The notes below the pieces were generated by a model. It did no database searches, was not told where the DNA came from, and was given only the letters and a program-made list of their open reading frames with translations. The position numbers and the translations under genes were made by a program. From PALSA-607 sp036501485 (GTDB taxonomy: Bacteria; Actinomycetota; Actinomycetes; Acidothermales; Acidothermaceae), in the NCBI GenBank assembly GCA_036501485.1, contig DASYAG010000002.1, positions 1 to 64,000 on the forward strand: a stretch of DNA of 64,000 bases. The letters are read 5' to 3'. Positions 25,977 through 34,595 of this stretch are shown here, piece after piece (positions within the stretch are counted from its first letter, which is position 1; each line of letters begins with the position of its first letter).

Positions 25977-26809
25977 GAAGGAGGGGTGTCCGGGTAGGCC
26001 GCGTCGTATTCGATGCGCGATCCGCAGACGCTGGCCTTCGGGCAAGCGCAGCGCTTGCCCGTTTCTGCGACCTTCACGATGACGGTCTCACTCGGCACGT
26101 TGTAACCGACTAGCGTGCCATCGCCCTCAGGCGACGACACCGCCGTACCCATCTTTGGCAGGTCCGACTTGAAGTCCGTGTACAGCGGGTGCTCGTACTT
26201 CAGGCAGCACATCAACCGCCCGCAAGCGCCCGAAATCTTCAACGGATTCGGCGGCAGATCCTGGTCTTTCGCCATGCGCACACTGACCGGTTCGAAGTCT
26301 TTCAGGAACGTCGAGCAGCAGGTATCGCGACCGCACGGGCCGATGCCACCTTGCACTCGCGCTTCGTCACGCGCACCAAGTTGACGCAACTCGATGCGCG
26401 CATTCAACGTGCGCGCGAGGTCGCGTACCAGCGCCCGGAAGTCAACGCGTTGCGGTGCGCTGAAGTAGATGACAAAACTGTTGTCAGCATCGAGATAGTC
26501 GACGCCCACAACCTTCATCGGCAACTCGTGCTGACGAACAAGCCGCTTCGTTGCGACCCGCGCTTCGGCTTTGCGTGTGCGATTGCGCTCGTCACGAGCA
26601 AGATGGTCGGACGTCGCGAAGCCAGCGCACATCGGGAGGCCGCCGACCTCCTCCAAGACGTACGTCGGCGCCCAGATGCACTCAGCTACCTCATCGCCGG
26701 CCGTCGTCGGGAACAGCACCTTGTCGCCAACCTTCGGCGCATGCGGCCCGGGATCGAGGTAGTAAAGGCGGCCGTAGCGGGTGAAGCTGACCGCCATCAT
26801 CATGCTCAT
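25973..26809 (-). CDS. ricT: RicT/YaaT-like PSP1 domain protein
   Basis: 278 aa. The PSP1 C-terminal domain is evident: PMKVVGVDYLDADNSFVIYFSA, FRALVRDLARTLNARIELRQLG, and the cysteine-rich block GGIGPCGRDTCCSTF ... GACGRLMCCLKYE. In Bacillus the RicT/A/F complex binds 4Fe-4S clusters through such cysteines and directs mRNA processing by RNase Y; actinobacterial homologues stand alone and their role is less clear. A C-terminal KRCACPKASVCGS adds four more cysteines. In actinobacteria it commonly lies near holB and tmk, as it broadly does here. Four Met codons at the start leave the exact start open. Confidence 0.92.
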   Translation of the reverse strand: MSMMMAVSFTRYGRLYYLDPGPHAPKVGDKVLFPTTAGDEVAECIWAPTYVLEEVGGLPMCAGFATSDHLARDERNRTRKAEARVATKRLVRQHELPMKVVGVDYLDADNSFVIYFSAPQRVDFRALVRDLARTLNARIELRQLGARDEARVQGGIGPCGRDTCCSTFLKDFEPVSVRMAKDQDLPPNPLKISGACGRLMCCLKYEHPLYTDFKSDLPKMGTAVSSPEGDGTLVGYNVPSETVIVKVAETGKRCACPKASVCGSRIEYDAAYPDTPPS

Positions 26810-26843
26810 GGCGCAACTCTAGACCGGGTCGTGCGGGCTATCC

Positions 26844-27944
26844 CTACGTGTTCGCCGCAAGGATCCCGTCGTTACCAAGATCCGACTCCGTGTATCCCGC
26901 CACCGTGGTGGTCGATTTCACGTCGTCACCGCTGCTGATCAGACCGCCGAGCCACCCGTCGCCGTCGAGACTCGACACGTCCGTGATGTCAGCGACCTTT
27001 TGCGAGCCGATGAAAAGCGCGAGTCGTGTCGTCTGGCCATCGGCGAGCGTCGCGCAGATCCCGGAGATCTCGAGTTCTTGCGTGCCGAGCTTGGTCGGCA
27101 ATGCACCTTCGTCGAGGATCGTGGGAGTCGGCGACGATAACGACACCGCGCCCTGATTGCGTTCGATGAACCACCGGTTGGATTCATTCACGACGAACTC
27201 ATAGCGCACGTCCGCCGTCGAATCCGGACCGCGCCGACACACCAATCCGAAGCCCGCCCCGGTCGGTGCCCCGGCGGATTCGTGAGCGGTCATGTTCAAG
27301 TTGACCTGTTGGGCCGGGTCGTCGTAGGGCGCGTACGCCAGCCAGTGCGCTGCGACCGTGCTGGTCACGGTGTAGCCGTCCGGCGCATATTCAAAGTCCG
27401 CGCCCTTGGGATCGGCACCGGTCGACCACCCAGACGTCGAGTCGGTGAAGTCATCCGAGTACACCTCGATGCCGCTCATCGGGCTCAGCGACGACGATGC
27501 GGTCACGCCGTCCGACGTCGGCCCGGGGCTCGGCGGCGTCGGATTGGGCTGGGTCGGATTGGACTGGTTGGCTTGATTGGTTTGCGCGGGCGCAGTCGGT
27601 TGCACCACTGCCGTCGATGCCTGCGGATGCTGCGCGGCGACAGCCACCACGGCGACCAGCAAGGCCACGACGACCCCACCGATCAGCAGGTTGCGGCCGT
27701 GATGCGTGCGCGGGGGCGGTCCGTACGAATAAGGGGACGGCGAGGGGTAGCCGTAAGTGTGGGGCGGATAGCCGTAGGTCGGAGCCGCGTAGGGGTTCTG
27801 CGGCGAGGCCGCGTAGGGGTTCTGCGGCGCGGCCGCGTAGGGGTTCGGCGGTGGCGGGTAGCCGTAGGGATTGGCCGGTGGCGGGGGCCACCCCTGCTGT
27901 GGTTGCGGCGGCTGCGGCGACTGCCAGGGCTGCTGCTCGCTCAT
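26844..27944 (-). CDS. Proline-rich single-pass membrane protein with C-terminal beta-sandwich-like domain
   Basis: 366 aa from ATG 27944 (MSEQQPWQSP). Residues 1-85 are Pro/Tyr/Gln/Gly-rich with an 8-residue repeat NPYAAxPQ and further PYxYG units; one membrane helix follows (NLLIGGVVVALLVAVVAVAA); then a Pro/Asn/Gln/Thr linker (about 60 aa) and an extracytoplasmic domain with strands such as DDFTDSTSGWSTG, YEFVVNESNRWFIER and TRLALFIGSQKVADI, which resembles LamG/3-keto-disaccharide-hydrolase-type jelly rolls. Such PPY-tailed proteins are common in actinobacteria, often scaffold-like at the membrane. Function unknown. Confidence 0.8.
   Translation of the reverse strand: MSEQQPWQSPQPPQPQQGWPPPPANPYGYPPPPNPYAAAPQNPYAASPQNPYAAPTYGYPPHTYGYPSPSPYSYGPPPRTHHGRNLLIGGVVVALLVAVVAVAAQHPQASTAVVQPTAPAQTNQANQSNPTQPNPTPPSPGPTSDGVTASSSLSPMSGIEVYSDDFTDSTSGWSTGADPKGADFEYAPDGYTVTSTVAAHWLAYAPYDDPAQQVNLNMTAHESAGAPTGAGFGLVCRRGPDSTADVRYEFVVNESNRWFIERNQGAVSLSSPTPTILDEGALPTKLGTQELEISGICATLADGQTTRLALFIGSQKVADITDVSSLDGDGWLGGLISSGDDVKSTTTVAGYTESDLGNDGILAANT
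27784..27855 (-). repeat. Three 24-bp tandem repeats encoding NPYAAxPQ
   Basis: Units starting at 27784, 27808 and 27832 share GCCGCGTAGGGGTTC on the plus strand. They encode the 8-residue repeat in the cytoplasmic tail of the protein at 26844-27944. The near identity at DNA level shows recent duplication. Confidence 0.8.
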
Positions 27945-28071
27945 GCGGCGGCGCGCGAGGAATGAAGTCTCACTCCAACGTCGTCGGCGCACGTAACGGA
28001 CTTGTTCAGGACCATTCGGCCCACGGCCGGGCAGCACATACGGTGGGTCGTGACCCGAAGGGACCACCGCC

Positions 28072-28524
28072 GTGACGCAACCAGACCCGACCGACACCAA
28101 GCTGGTGCCGGCAGACCTCGCCGTACTCGCCCGCGCCCACCTCGGCGTGCTGATCACCATCAAGCGCGATGGGCGCCCGCAATCGTCGAACATCGGCTAC
28201 ATGTACGACGACGCGACGAAGCGGATCTTGATCTCGACAACCGCGGACAGGTTCAAGGTCGCGCACTTGCGTCGTGACCCACGTGCGACTCTGCATGTCA
28301 TCGCCGCCGACGGATGGGGCTGGGCGGCCGCCGAGGCGACTGCCGACCTCTCGCCAATCGCGCAGGAACGAGACGACGCCGTGGTCGAGGAGCTGATCAC
28401 GATCTATCGCGCCAATGCAGGCGAGCATCCGGATTGGGACGACTTCCGGCGCGCGATGGTCGAAGACCAGCGCCTCGTCGTCCGGCTTGAATTGGCACGC
28501 ACCTATGGCTCAGCACCGCGCTGA
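28072..28524 (+). CDS. PPOX class F420-dependent oxidoreductase-like protein
   Basis: 150 aa from GTG 28072 with AAGGGA ten bases upstream. LAVLARAHLGVLITIKRDGRPQSSNIGYMYDDATKRILISTTADRFKVAHLRRDPRATLHVI is the split beta-barrel flavin/F420-binding pattern of the Rv1155-type family. These enzymes reduce small molecules using F420H2 or bind FMN; the exact reaction is unknown. The strong hairpin at its 3' end separates it from the convergent satP gene. Confidence 0.87.
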   Translation: MTQPDPTDTKLVPADLAVLARAHLGVLITIKRDGRPQSSNIGYMYDDATKRILISTTADRFKVAHLRRDPRATLHVIAADGWGWAAAEATADLSPIAQERDDAVVEELITIYRANAGEHPDWDDFRRAMVEDQRLVVRLELARTYGSAPR

Positions 28525-28540
28525 GCCATAGGTGCGTGCC
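28494..28540. terminator. 21-bp perfect hairpin between convergent genes
   Basis: The 21 bases at 28494-28514 are perfectly complementary to 28520-28540, with a 5-nt loop (ACCGC). The stem contains the last ten codons and the stop of the PPOX gene and ends 16 bp before the satP stop. No U-tract follows on either strand. Position indicates a bidirectional terminator. Confidence 0.78.
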
Positions 28541-28555
28541 CAAAAGCAGTCGGAG

Positions 28556-29200
28556 CTACGGCCGGGCGACCACACCGCGGTTGACCAACGGCCACGTCGG
28601 AACGACGGTCTTGGCGAACGTCGCATTGGTCACGCCGGCAAACGAGGCGTACCAGGCGAGTATGGCGGTGACGAACCCGAACCAGCCGCCGATGTGGGTC
28701 CAATCCTTGGCGGAGTTGCCCGTTTCGAAGTTGCCAATGGTAAGGAAAATGAAGGTGATCGTCAGGGCTACGAAGACCGCTAGTACCGCGCCGCTCGTGC
28801 GCATCGCCGCGATCGTCATGTAAGCGGTGAAGATCGCCCACGAGAGCGTGAAGAGGCCAACCGCTTTGTGAGCCTGGTCAGCGGGAGTCAAGTGTGCCGC
28901 TTCGTAGGTCACGAGCCAGTAGAACGCCAACCAGAAAGCGCCGAACGACGAGAACGCTGTGGCGCCGAACGTGTTCCCCTTGCGGAACTCCCACATACCC
29001 GCGAGCAGCTGGCCGATGCCGCCGTAGAACAGCGCAAGCGGCAACACTGCGGCTTCCATGCTGGGGTTGAGGATGTTGGTGTTGAACGTGCTCAGTACGA
29101 ACGTGGTCATCGCGAACCCGGCGAGCCCGAGTGGGCCTGGGTCCGCGATGAATACTGCGGCCGGCGGCGCTGGTGGTACCGCCGGAGTCTGAGTGGACAC
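28556..29200 (-). CDS. satP: Acetate uptake transporter, SatP/GPR1/FUN34/YaaH family
   Basis: 214 aa from GTG 29200, with a perfect AAGGAGG before it. Six membrane segments and the family signatures are clear: NPSMEAAVLPLALFYGGIGQLLAGMWEF (the NPxP-like acetate-binding motif region, here DPGPLGLAGFAMTTFVLS at the start) and FGATAFSSFGAFWLAFY. Members form hexameric succinate/acetate channels in the cytoplasmic membrane. It is 193 bp from, and divergent to, the LytS-like kinase gene, which suggests shared regulation with the symporter on the other side. Confidence 0.92.
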   Translation of the reverse strand: MSTQTPAVPPAPPAAVFIADPGPLGLAGFAMTTFVLSTFNTNILNPSMEAAVLPLALFYGGIGQLLAGMWEFRKGNTFGATAFSSFGAFWLAFYWLVTYEAAHLTPADQAHKAVGLFTLSWAIFTAYMTIAAMRTSGAVLAVFVALTITFIFLTIGNFETGNSAKDWTHIGGWFGFVTAILAWYASFAGVTNATFAKTVVPTWPLVNRGVVARP

Positions 29201-29393
29201 TGTGCCTCCTTGATGAGAACGGGGTCCTGGCAAACATCTAGGCAGAGCCTGGGAGCGCTACCAGTGCTTCGCAACGGCTCTCTGCTCGTGGCGCGCCGAA
29301 CGGATCTTTTTGTGCGCCGAGCGGTGGCAGTGATCGCCAAGCGGTCGCGCGCGCCTCTTTAACCGACCGGGTTCGCGGCCTACTGTCGGGGGC

Positions 29394-30575
29394 GTGAAGT
29401 CGGTAGCGCTGGGCATCGGTCTTGGCGTGATCGCGATCGCCCTGGGCAGTTCGCTCTGGTACTGGCGGCGCGGCAGCCGGGGCCTCGGCACACCTCTGCA
29501 GCGAACGACGTATGACGTGCTGCACACAGCCGGGTCGGCGGCGCGGGCGCTGCGGGCCGGGTTGACTCGCGAGAGCGCGGCGCGGTCGGCACCTGCCCTG
29601 CGCGCGCTGCTCGCGGCACGCGCGACGGCAATCACCGGTACCAGCGGGCTGCTCGCGTGGGACGGCCCAGGGATCGATCACGCCCCCTCGGTTCTGGTCG
29701 GCGCGCGGCAGGTGCTGGCCACTGGAAAGGCAATGGCTCTCGGCCCGCGCGACCTTCGATGTGCGAACGGAGTCGACTGTCCGCTGCGCTCGGGGGTCGT
29801 CGTCCCGCTTACCAGCGGTGGAGTCGTCGTCGGGACGCTCGTCGCGCTCGCGCCATCGACCCGAGCTGGACTGCTCCGAGCGGCCGGCGAGGTTGCTCGC
29901 TTCGCATCGACCCAGCTCGAACTGGCCGAGCTCGACAGCGCACGCGCACGCGCCGCCGAGGCCGAGCTGCGGTTTCTGCGCGCACAGATCTCGCCGCACT
30001 TCGTCTACAACGCCTTGACCGCGATCGCGTCGTTCATGCGCACCGACCCAGATCGGGCCCGCGACCTGTTGCTCGGTTTCGCGGATTTCATCCGCTATAG
30101 CTTCAGAAGTCGGGGTCAGTTCGCGACGATCGCCGATGAGCTCCAGGCCGTCGACACCTACCTCGAACTCGAGCGAGCGCGATTTGGCGACCGGCTGCAG
30201 GTCGTGCTCCGAATTGCGCCTGAGGTGCTCGCCGTAGCGGTACCGTGCCTGCTCATCCAGCCACTGGTGGAGAACGCAGTGCGACACGGCCTCGAGAACA
30301 AAGAAGGCGTGGGCCACGTGACAATCTCGGCCCAAGACGGCGACGTCGAGTGCATCCTCTCCGTCGAAGACGACGGCATGGGCATGGATCCCGACCTGGT
30401 GCGCCAGCATTTGTCTGGACGGCGGGATGGCGGGGTCGGACTCGTCAACGTCGACGAGAGACTGCGGCAGGTCTTTGGTGCCGATCACGGCATTACGGTC
30501 GAGACCGCCCTAGGTGCCGGCATGAAAGTGACGGCCCGAATTCCCAAGTACCAGGCGGGGGTTCGCGCATCGTGA
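29394..30575 (+). CDS. LytS/YehU-type sensor histidine kinase
   Basis: 393 aa from GTG 29394. One N-terminal membrane helix (ALGIGLGVIAIALGSSLWYW), then a GAF-like domain (about residues 40-185) containing CANGVDCPL, then the His_kinase domain with ELRFLRAQISPHFVYNALTAIASF, in which the His of SPHF is the phosphorylation site, and an HATPase domain with N box LIQPLVENAVRHGLE, G1 VEDDGMGM and GGVGLVNVDERLRQVFG. It overlaps the response regulator gene by GTGA. Its likely partner genes are the DUF485/symporter pair downstream, in the manner of LytS-LytR control of pyruvate or acetate carriers. The two cysteines in the GAF-like domain could bind metal or sense redox. Confidence 0.9.
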   Translation: MKSVALGIGLGVIAIALGSSLWYWRRGSRGLGTPLQRTTYDVLHTAGSAARALRAGLTRESAARSAPALRALLAARATAITGTSGLLAWDGPGIDHAPSVLVGARQVLATGKAMALGPRDLRCANGVDCPLRSGVVVPLTSGGVVVGTLVALAPSTRAGLLRAAGEVARFASTQLELAELDSARARAAEAELRFLRAQISPHFVYNALTAIASFMRTDPDRARDLLLGFADFIRYSFRSRGQFATIADELQAVDTYLELERARFGDRLQVVLRIAPEVLAVAVPCLLIQPLVENAVRHGLENKEGVGHVTISAQDGDVECILSVEDDGMGMDPDLVRQHLSGRRDGGVGLVNVDERLRQVFGADHGITVETALGAGMKVTARIPKYQAGVRAS

Positions 30576-31396
30576 CGGCATCAGCACCGAGTTGGTCGTC
30601 AGAGCCGGACGTCGCAGGCCTGCGCGTGCTCGTTGTCGACGACGAGGCGCCGGCGCGTGACGATCTCAAGTTCCTGCTTTGCGATCAGCCTGCAATATCG
30701 GTCGTCGATGTCGCGGCCGATGCGACGGAGGCTCTTCGACTCCTGAAGGACGAGCATTACGACGGCGTGTTCCTCGACATTCGGATGCCGGGGCTCGACG
30801 GCCTCGAACTGGCTCGGTTGCTGCTGCAGTTCACCGACCCGCCCCTCGTCATCTTCGTGACGGCGTACGAGTCGCACGCCGTCGCCGCCTTCCAGGCCCA
30901 CGCGCGCGGATACTTGCTGAAGCCGGTGTCCGCCGATCGCCTCTCCGACGCCGTCGCACAGATCACCGAAGCCAAACGCCCACGACCCGCCGCACCGACG
31001 ACCACGGACAGCGCGCACACGAGCGACGACCTGATGGTGGTCCCGGTTGACGTCAACGGCCGCACCCTGATGGTCGAGCGTGCCGACGTGTGCTGGATTC
31101 AGGCGAACGGCGACTATGTCCGCCTGCACACGATGAACGGTGGCGCGCACCTGGTGCGCCTGCCGCTCGCGCTGTTCGAGGAGCGCTGGGCAGATCACGG
31201 TTTTGTTCGGATCCACCGCAGTTACCTGATCGCGTTGCGGCATGTCGTCGAGATCCGCACCGGCGCAGCAGGAGCCGCCGTCGTTCGAGTCGCCGGCCAA
31301 GACCTCGCGGTGAGCAGACGGCACGCCGCTGAGTTGAAGCGCCGCCTGCTGCGGGTGCAGCACAGCGGCCCCCAACACGGCAGCCGGCAGCCGTGA
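30572..31396 (+). CDS. LytTR family response regulator
   Basis: 274 aa starting at the GTG that overlaps the kinase stop. Receiver domain: RVLVVDDEAPARDDLKFLL with the acidic pair, phosphoacceptor Asp in GVFLDIRMPGLDGLELA, Thr in VIFVTAYESHAVAAF and Lys in GYLLKPVS. After a linker the LytTR DNA-binding domain is seen: ERADVCWIQANGDYVRLHT, FVRIHRSYLIALRHVVEI and LAVSRRHAAELKRRLL. It likely activates the symporter genes immediately downstream and perhaps satP. Confidence 0.94.
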   Translation: MTASAPSWSSEPDVAGLRVLVVDDEAPARDDLKFLLCDQPAISVVDVAADATEALRLLKDEHYDGVFLDIRMPGLDGLELARLLLQFTDPPLVIFVTAYESHAVAAFQAHARGYLLKPVSADRLSDAVAQITEAKRPRPAAPTTTDSAHTSDDLMVVPVDVNGRTLMVERADVCWIQANGDYVRLHTMNGGAHLVRLPLALFEERWADHGFVRIHRSYLIALRHVVEIRTGAAGAAVVRVAGQDLAVSRRHAAELKRRLLRVQHSGPQHGSRQP

Positions 31397-31425
31397 GACG
31401 TCCACGCGGCCGAAGCCGGTGACGT

Positions 31426-31836
31426 GTGACTGAGCCGCCCGTGAACGAACCGCCCGCGAGTCAGTCGACGCTGCCCGAACGACCGGTGCGCACGACCGTG
31501 CGCTCGACGGGCGGCGTCGTGCCCAGACTCCGCGGTGAGTCGCAAGCTTTTGACGAACGCACCGAGTACAGCGATGTTCTGCTGCACTCCCTTATGCGCG
31601 CGCAGTTCGGCCTCACCTTGGGGTTCATCGCGCTGGCGGTCGGCCTGCTGATCTCGCTGCCGCTCGTCGTCAGCCTGGTGCCGTCGCTCGCCGACAAGCA
31701 CGTGTTTGGCCTGCCGCTCACGCTCGCCGTGCTCGGCATCGCCGTGTATCCGGTGCTGGTCGTCATCGCGATCGCGTACGTCCGGCTGGCCGAACGCACC
31801 GAGCGGCACTTCTCCGATCTGGTCGAGAAGCTTTGA
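31426..31836 (+). CDS. DUF485-like small membrane protein
   Basis: 136 aa from GTG 31426. A disordered polar N terminus of about 45 aa precedes two membrane helices (LTLGFIALAVGLLISLPLVVSL and LPLTLAVLGIAVYPVLVVIAI) and a C-terminal RLAERTERHFSDLVEKL. DUF485 proteins are regularly encoded just upstream of ActP-type acetate symporters and are thought to form part of that transport system. Its stop overlaps the symporter start (TTGA), consistent with coupled translation. Confidence 0.85.
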   Translation: MTEPPVNEPPASQSTLPERPVRTTVRSTGGVVPRLRGESQAFDERTEYSDVLLHSLMRAQFGLTLGFIALAVGLLISLPLVVSLVPSLADKHVFGLPLTLAVLGIAVYPVLVVIAIAYVRLAERTERHFSDLVEKL

Positions 31837-33569
31837 CAGTCGCGCCACTGGCGCTCGCCGCGATCATTGTGGTGACGCTCATCACGATGATCGTCGGCGC
31901 ACTCGGCATCAGGGTGGCCCGAACTCCCGACGACTTCATGGTCGCGGCGCGCGCCGTACCACCGTTTCGCAATGCCGCGGCGATCTCGGGTGAGTACCTG
32001 TCGGCGGCCTCGTTCCTTGGCGTCGCCGGACTGATTCTCAAGGATGGCTTGGGAATGCTTTGGTACCCCGTCGGCTACGCGGCGGGCTATCTGATGTTGC
32101 TGCTCCTGGTCGCGGCGCCACTTCGACGGTTTGGCGCGTATACGATCCCTGACTTTGCCGAAGGGCGTCTGGGCGAACCACGATTGCGCAAGGTCGCAAC
32201 AGCATTCGTACTCGTCATCGGCTGGTTCTATTTGCTGCCGCAGTTGAAGGGTGCCGGCCTGACGTTGAACGTACTGCTCGGCACGCCGTACTGGGTGGGT
32301 GTCGGTGTGCTCGCGATCGTCGTCACGAGCAACATCGCCGCGGGCGGCATGAAGGGTGTGACATTCGTCCAAGCGCTGCAGTACTGGATCAAGCTGGTGG
32401 CAATCGCCGTCCCCGCTGTTGTCTTGCTTGCCGTTGTTGGTGGTCTGCATCGTCAGGCACTGACGAGGCCGGCGCCACCGGTGTTTGAGACGCAGACAAC
32501 GGTGCACGTGCAGACCTCGGTCGACATCAACGTGATCACGCCGGTGACGGTGACGGCCGACGGAACTGTGGAGGGGGTTAAGGTCGACGGCCCGCTCACC
32601 TTGGTCCCAGGAAAGTACGAAGTGAAGGACGGCGCGGTGCTGGTGTTTCCGGCCGGTGCGCCCACTCCCCACGCGACCGGACTGCCAATCCTGGATGGCA
32701 AATCGTGGGTGTCGCCGTTCGTCGACGCCGGGCACCGCGGCGCGCATCCGCTTGCCGCGACCTACTCGCTGATCGTCGCAACTTTCCTTGGCACCTTGGG
32801 GTTGCCGCACATTCTGGTGCGCTTCTATACCAACCAGGATGGTCGGGCCGCACGTCGCACGACGATCATCGTGTTGATGCTGCTGGGTTGCTTCTACGTG
32901 TTCCCGGCGGTGTTCGCCGTGCTCGGCCGGCTGCGTGATCCGAGCCTCTACCTCACCGGCCAGACAGACTCGGTCGTGCTCGTGTTGCCGCACGCACTGA
33001 TCGGCGGCATCGGCGGTTCGGTGCTCGGCGCACTGGTCGCTGCCGGCGCGTTCGCGGCCTTTCTCTCCACGTCGTCCGGCCTGCTGGTCAGTGTTGCCGG
33101 CGCGATGGCCCACGACCTGATGCGCGGCGGGGTTCGCACCTTCCGGCGGTGTGCCGTGGTGGCCGGCGCGGTCGGCCTGGTTGCGGGTCTCCAGGTGCAG
33201 AGCTTCGACTTGAACATGTTGGTGGGCTGGTGTTTCGCGATCGCGGCGTCGACCTTCTGCCCGCTGCTCGTTCTCGGCATCTGGTGGCGGCGGCTGACCT
33301 GGGTCGGTGCGATTGCCGGACTCGTACTCGGCGGCTGCACGTCGTCGATCGCCATCATCTTGACGATGGCTGGCGTAGGTCAGAGCGGGTGGCCAGAGGT
33401 ACTGCTCGGGCAGCCCGCGATCTGGACGGTCCCGCTCGCTTTTCTCGCGATGATCGTCGTCTCGCGAGCGACACCGACATACCTGCCGAGCGATCTCGAG
33501 TCGAAGCTGCTCCAGCTGCACCTGCCCGAGGCGCTGCGGCCCCACCACCCATCGTTCGGCGAATCCTGA
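31833..33569 (+). CDS. actP: Sodium:solute symporter family protein, ActP-like (acetate/monocarboxylate)
   Basis: 578 aa, starting at TTG 31833. SSS-family features: about 13 hydrophobic segments, AAISGEYLSAASFLGVAGLIL, YTIPDFAEGRLG, LPQLKGAGLTLNVLLG, GTLGLPHILVRFYTN and STSSGLLVSVAGAMAHDL. Compared with E. coli ActP there is an insertion of about 85 aa between two helices (roughly residues 205-300), rich in Thr/Val and containing alternating beta-like strands (VHVQTSVDINVITPVTVTAD). The neighbouring DUF485 gene and LytS/LytTR system support a role in acetate or related monocarboxylate uptake. The exact substrate is inferred. Confidence 0.9.
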   Translation: MTVAPLALAAIIVVTLITMIVGALGIRVARTPDDFMVAARAVPPFRNAAAISGEYLSAASFLGVAGLILKDGLGMLWYPVGYAAGYLMLLLLVAAPLRRFGAYTIPDFAEGRLGEPRLRKVATAFVLVIGWFYLLPQLKGAGLTLNVLLGTPYWVGVGVLAIVVTSNIAAGGMKGVTFVQALQYWIKLVAIAVPAVVLLAVVGGLHRQALTRPAPPVFETQTTVHVQTSVDINVITPVTVTADGTVEGVKVDGPLTLVPGKYEVKDGAVLVFPAGAPTPHATGLPILDGKSWVSPFVDAGHRGAHPLAATYSLIVATFLGTLGLPHILVRFYTNQDGRAARRTTIIVLMLLGCFYVFPAVFAVLGRLRDPSLYLTGQTDSVVLVLPHALIGGIGGSVLGALVAAGAFAAFLSTSSGLLVSVAGAMAHDLMRGGVRTFRRCAVVAGAVGLVAGLQVQSFDLNMLVGWCFAIAASTFCPLLVLGIWWRRLTWVGAIAGLVLGGCTSSIAIILTMAGVGQSGWPEVLLGQPAIWTVPLAFLAMIVVSRATPTYLPSDLESKLLQLHLPEALRPHHPSFGES

Positions 33570-33650
33570 GCATCAAGCAGGCAACTTCGAAGAAGAACGG
33601 ACGACGATCCGCCGCGCCCTCGGACCCGCTACGCCCCGAAATGGGAGCGC

Positions 33651-34523
33651 CTACGCCTGGGCCGCCGCAACCGCGCGCGCCGCGACCTTCGCGATGAGCG
33701 AGGAGCGCAACGCGGCGGGCACCGAGCTCCCGATGTTGAAGAAGTCGACCTCGGCCTCGATCGACGGGCCGGTGATGAAGGCGATGTTGAGGTAGAAGTC
33801 GAGCACCTGGCCCGAAGCCGTGACCTCGATCTTGCCCGTCGCCGTGGCGACAACGTTCTTCGGACCACCTGCCGAACCGGACGTCACATCGATCACGGCA
33901 CTGTTCAGTGTTGCGCCGGCAGGCAGGCCGCCCAGCTCGCTCACCGCAAGCTGCTTGTAGCAGGAGTCGATCTTCGGACTCTTGATGATCGCGGTGTCAG
34001 ACGTGACGTCGGCCTCTGACTTGAAGCTCGTCGCGGACGACGAGATGCTGGCGTTGTCGAGGCCGTAGTCGTCGGAGTTCGACTCCCCCGTTTCGTCCGG
34101 GTAGGAGTCCTTGCCACCGACGCACTGGGCCAATGCTGCATCCTCCGACGCTTCGTCAGGGTCAGGGTCAGACGCAGTACCGTCCCAGCCGGCCGGCAGA
34201 TCCGATGCTTGCAGCGCAATCGCCGTTAGCTGTGGCGTGACAGGGGGCCCGGCTACCGCAGGCGAACTCGCAGGCGCTGGCGAGCTCGCAGCCACAGCCG
34301 AACTGGCTGGCGCTGAGGGTGGCGCACTGCTGACTACTGCCGCCGGTGCGCTGCTCGTCGCAGGCGTGCTCGCAGCGGCCGACGCCGCAGTTGATGGCGC
34401 AGTTGCCGGGCTCGACGCCGCCGCGTGGGGGCTCGAGCTCTTGCTACACCCAGCCAGCGCAAGTGTCACCGACAGCGCGACAGCGACGGAGGAGCCGACC
34501 CTAAAGCGCGACAATCGAGACAT
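33651..34523 (-). CDS. Putative lipoprotein of unknown function
   Basis: 290 aa. A lipoprotein signal (SSVAVALSVTLALAGC) is followed by about 70 aa of almost pure Ala/Ser/Pro, a wall-spanning linker, and then a globular domain of about 190 aa (LTAIALQASDLPAGWDGT ... IEVTASGQVLDFYLNIAFITGPSIEAEVDFFNIG). The domain resembles small secreted alpha-beta lipoproteins of actinobacteria, but I do not recognise a specific family. Divergent from the patatin gene with 72 bp between starts. Confidence 0.75.
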   Translation of the reverse strand: MSRLSRFRVGSSVAVALSVTLALAGCSKSSSPHAAASSPATAPSTAASAAASTPATSSAPAAVVSSAPPSAPASSAVAASSPAPASSPAVAGPPVTPQLTAIALQASDLPAGWDGTASDPDPDEASEDAALAQCVGGKDSYPDETGESNSDDYGLDNASISSSATSFKSEADVTSDTAIIKSPKIDSCYKQLAVSELGGLPAGATLNSAVIDVTSGSAGGPKNVVATATGKIEVTASGQVLDFYLNIAFITGPSIEAEVDFFNIGSSVPAALRSSLIAKVAARAVAAAQA

Positions 34524-34595
34524 AAGTCAAGAGTAGGTAATGCCTGCTCCAAGACCTGCACTGGGTCGAACGACTCGTCGTTAGGATCGCGAGCC

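Noticed and set aside
31461..33548. A 695-codon open frame antisense to the DUF485 and symporter genes
   Set aside because: Its Arg/His/Gln-rich translation is typical of the antisense frame of high-GC genes, and the plus-strand genes have clear family signatures.
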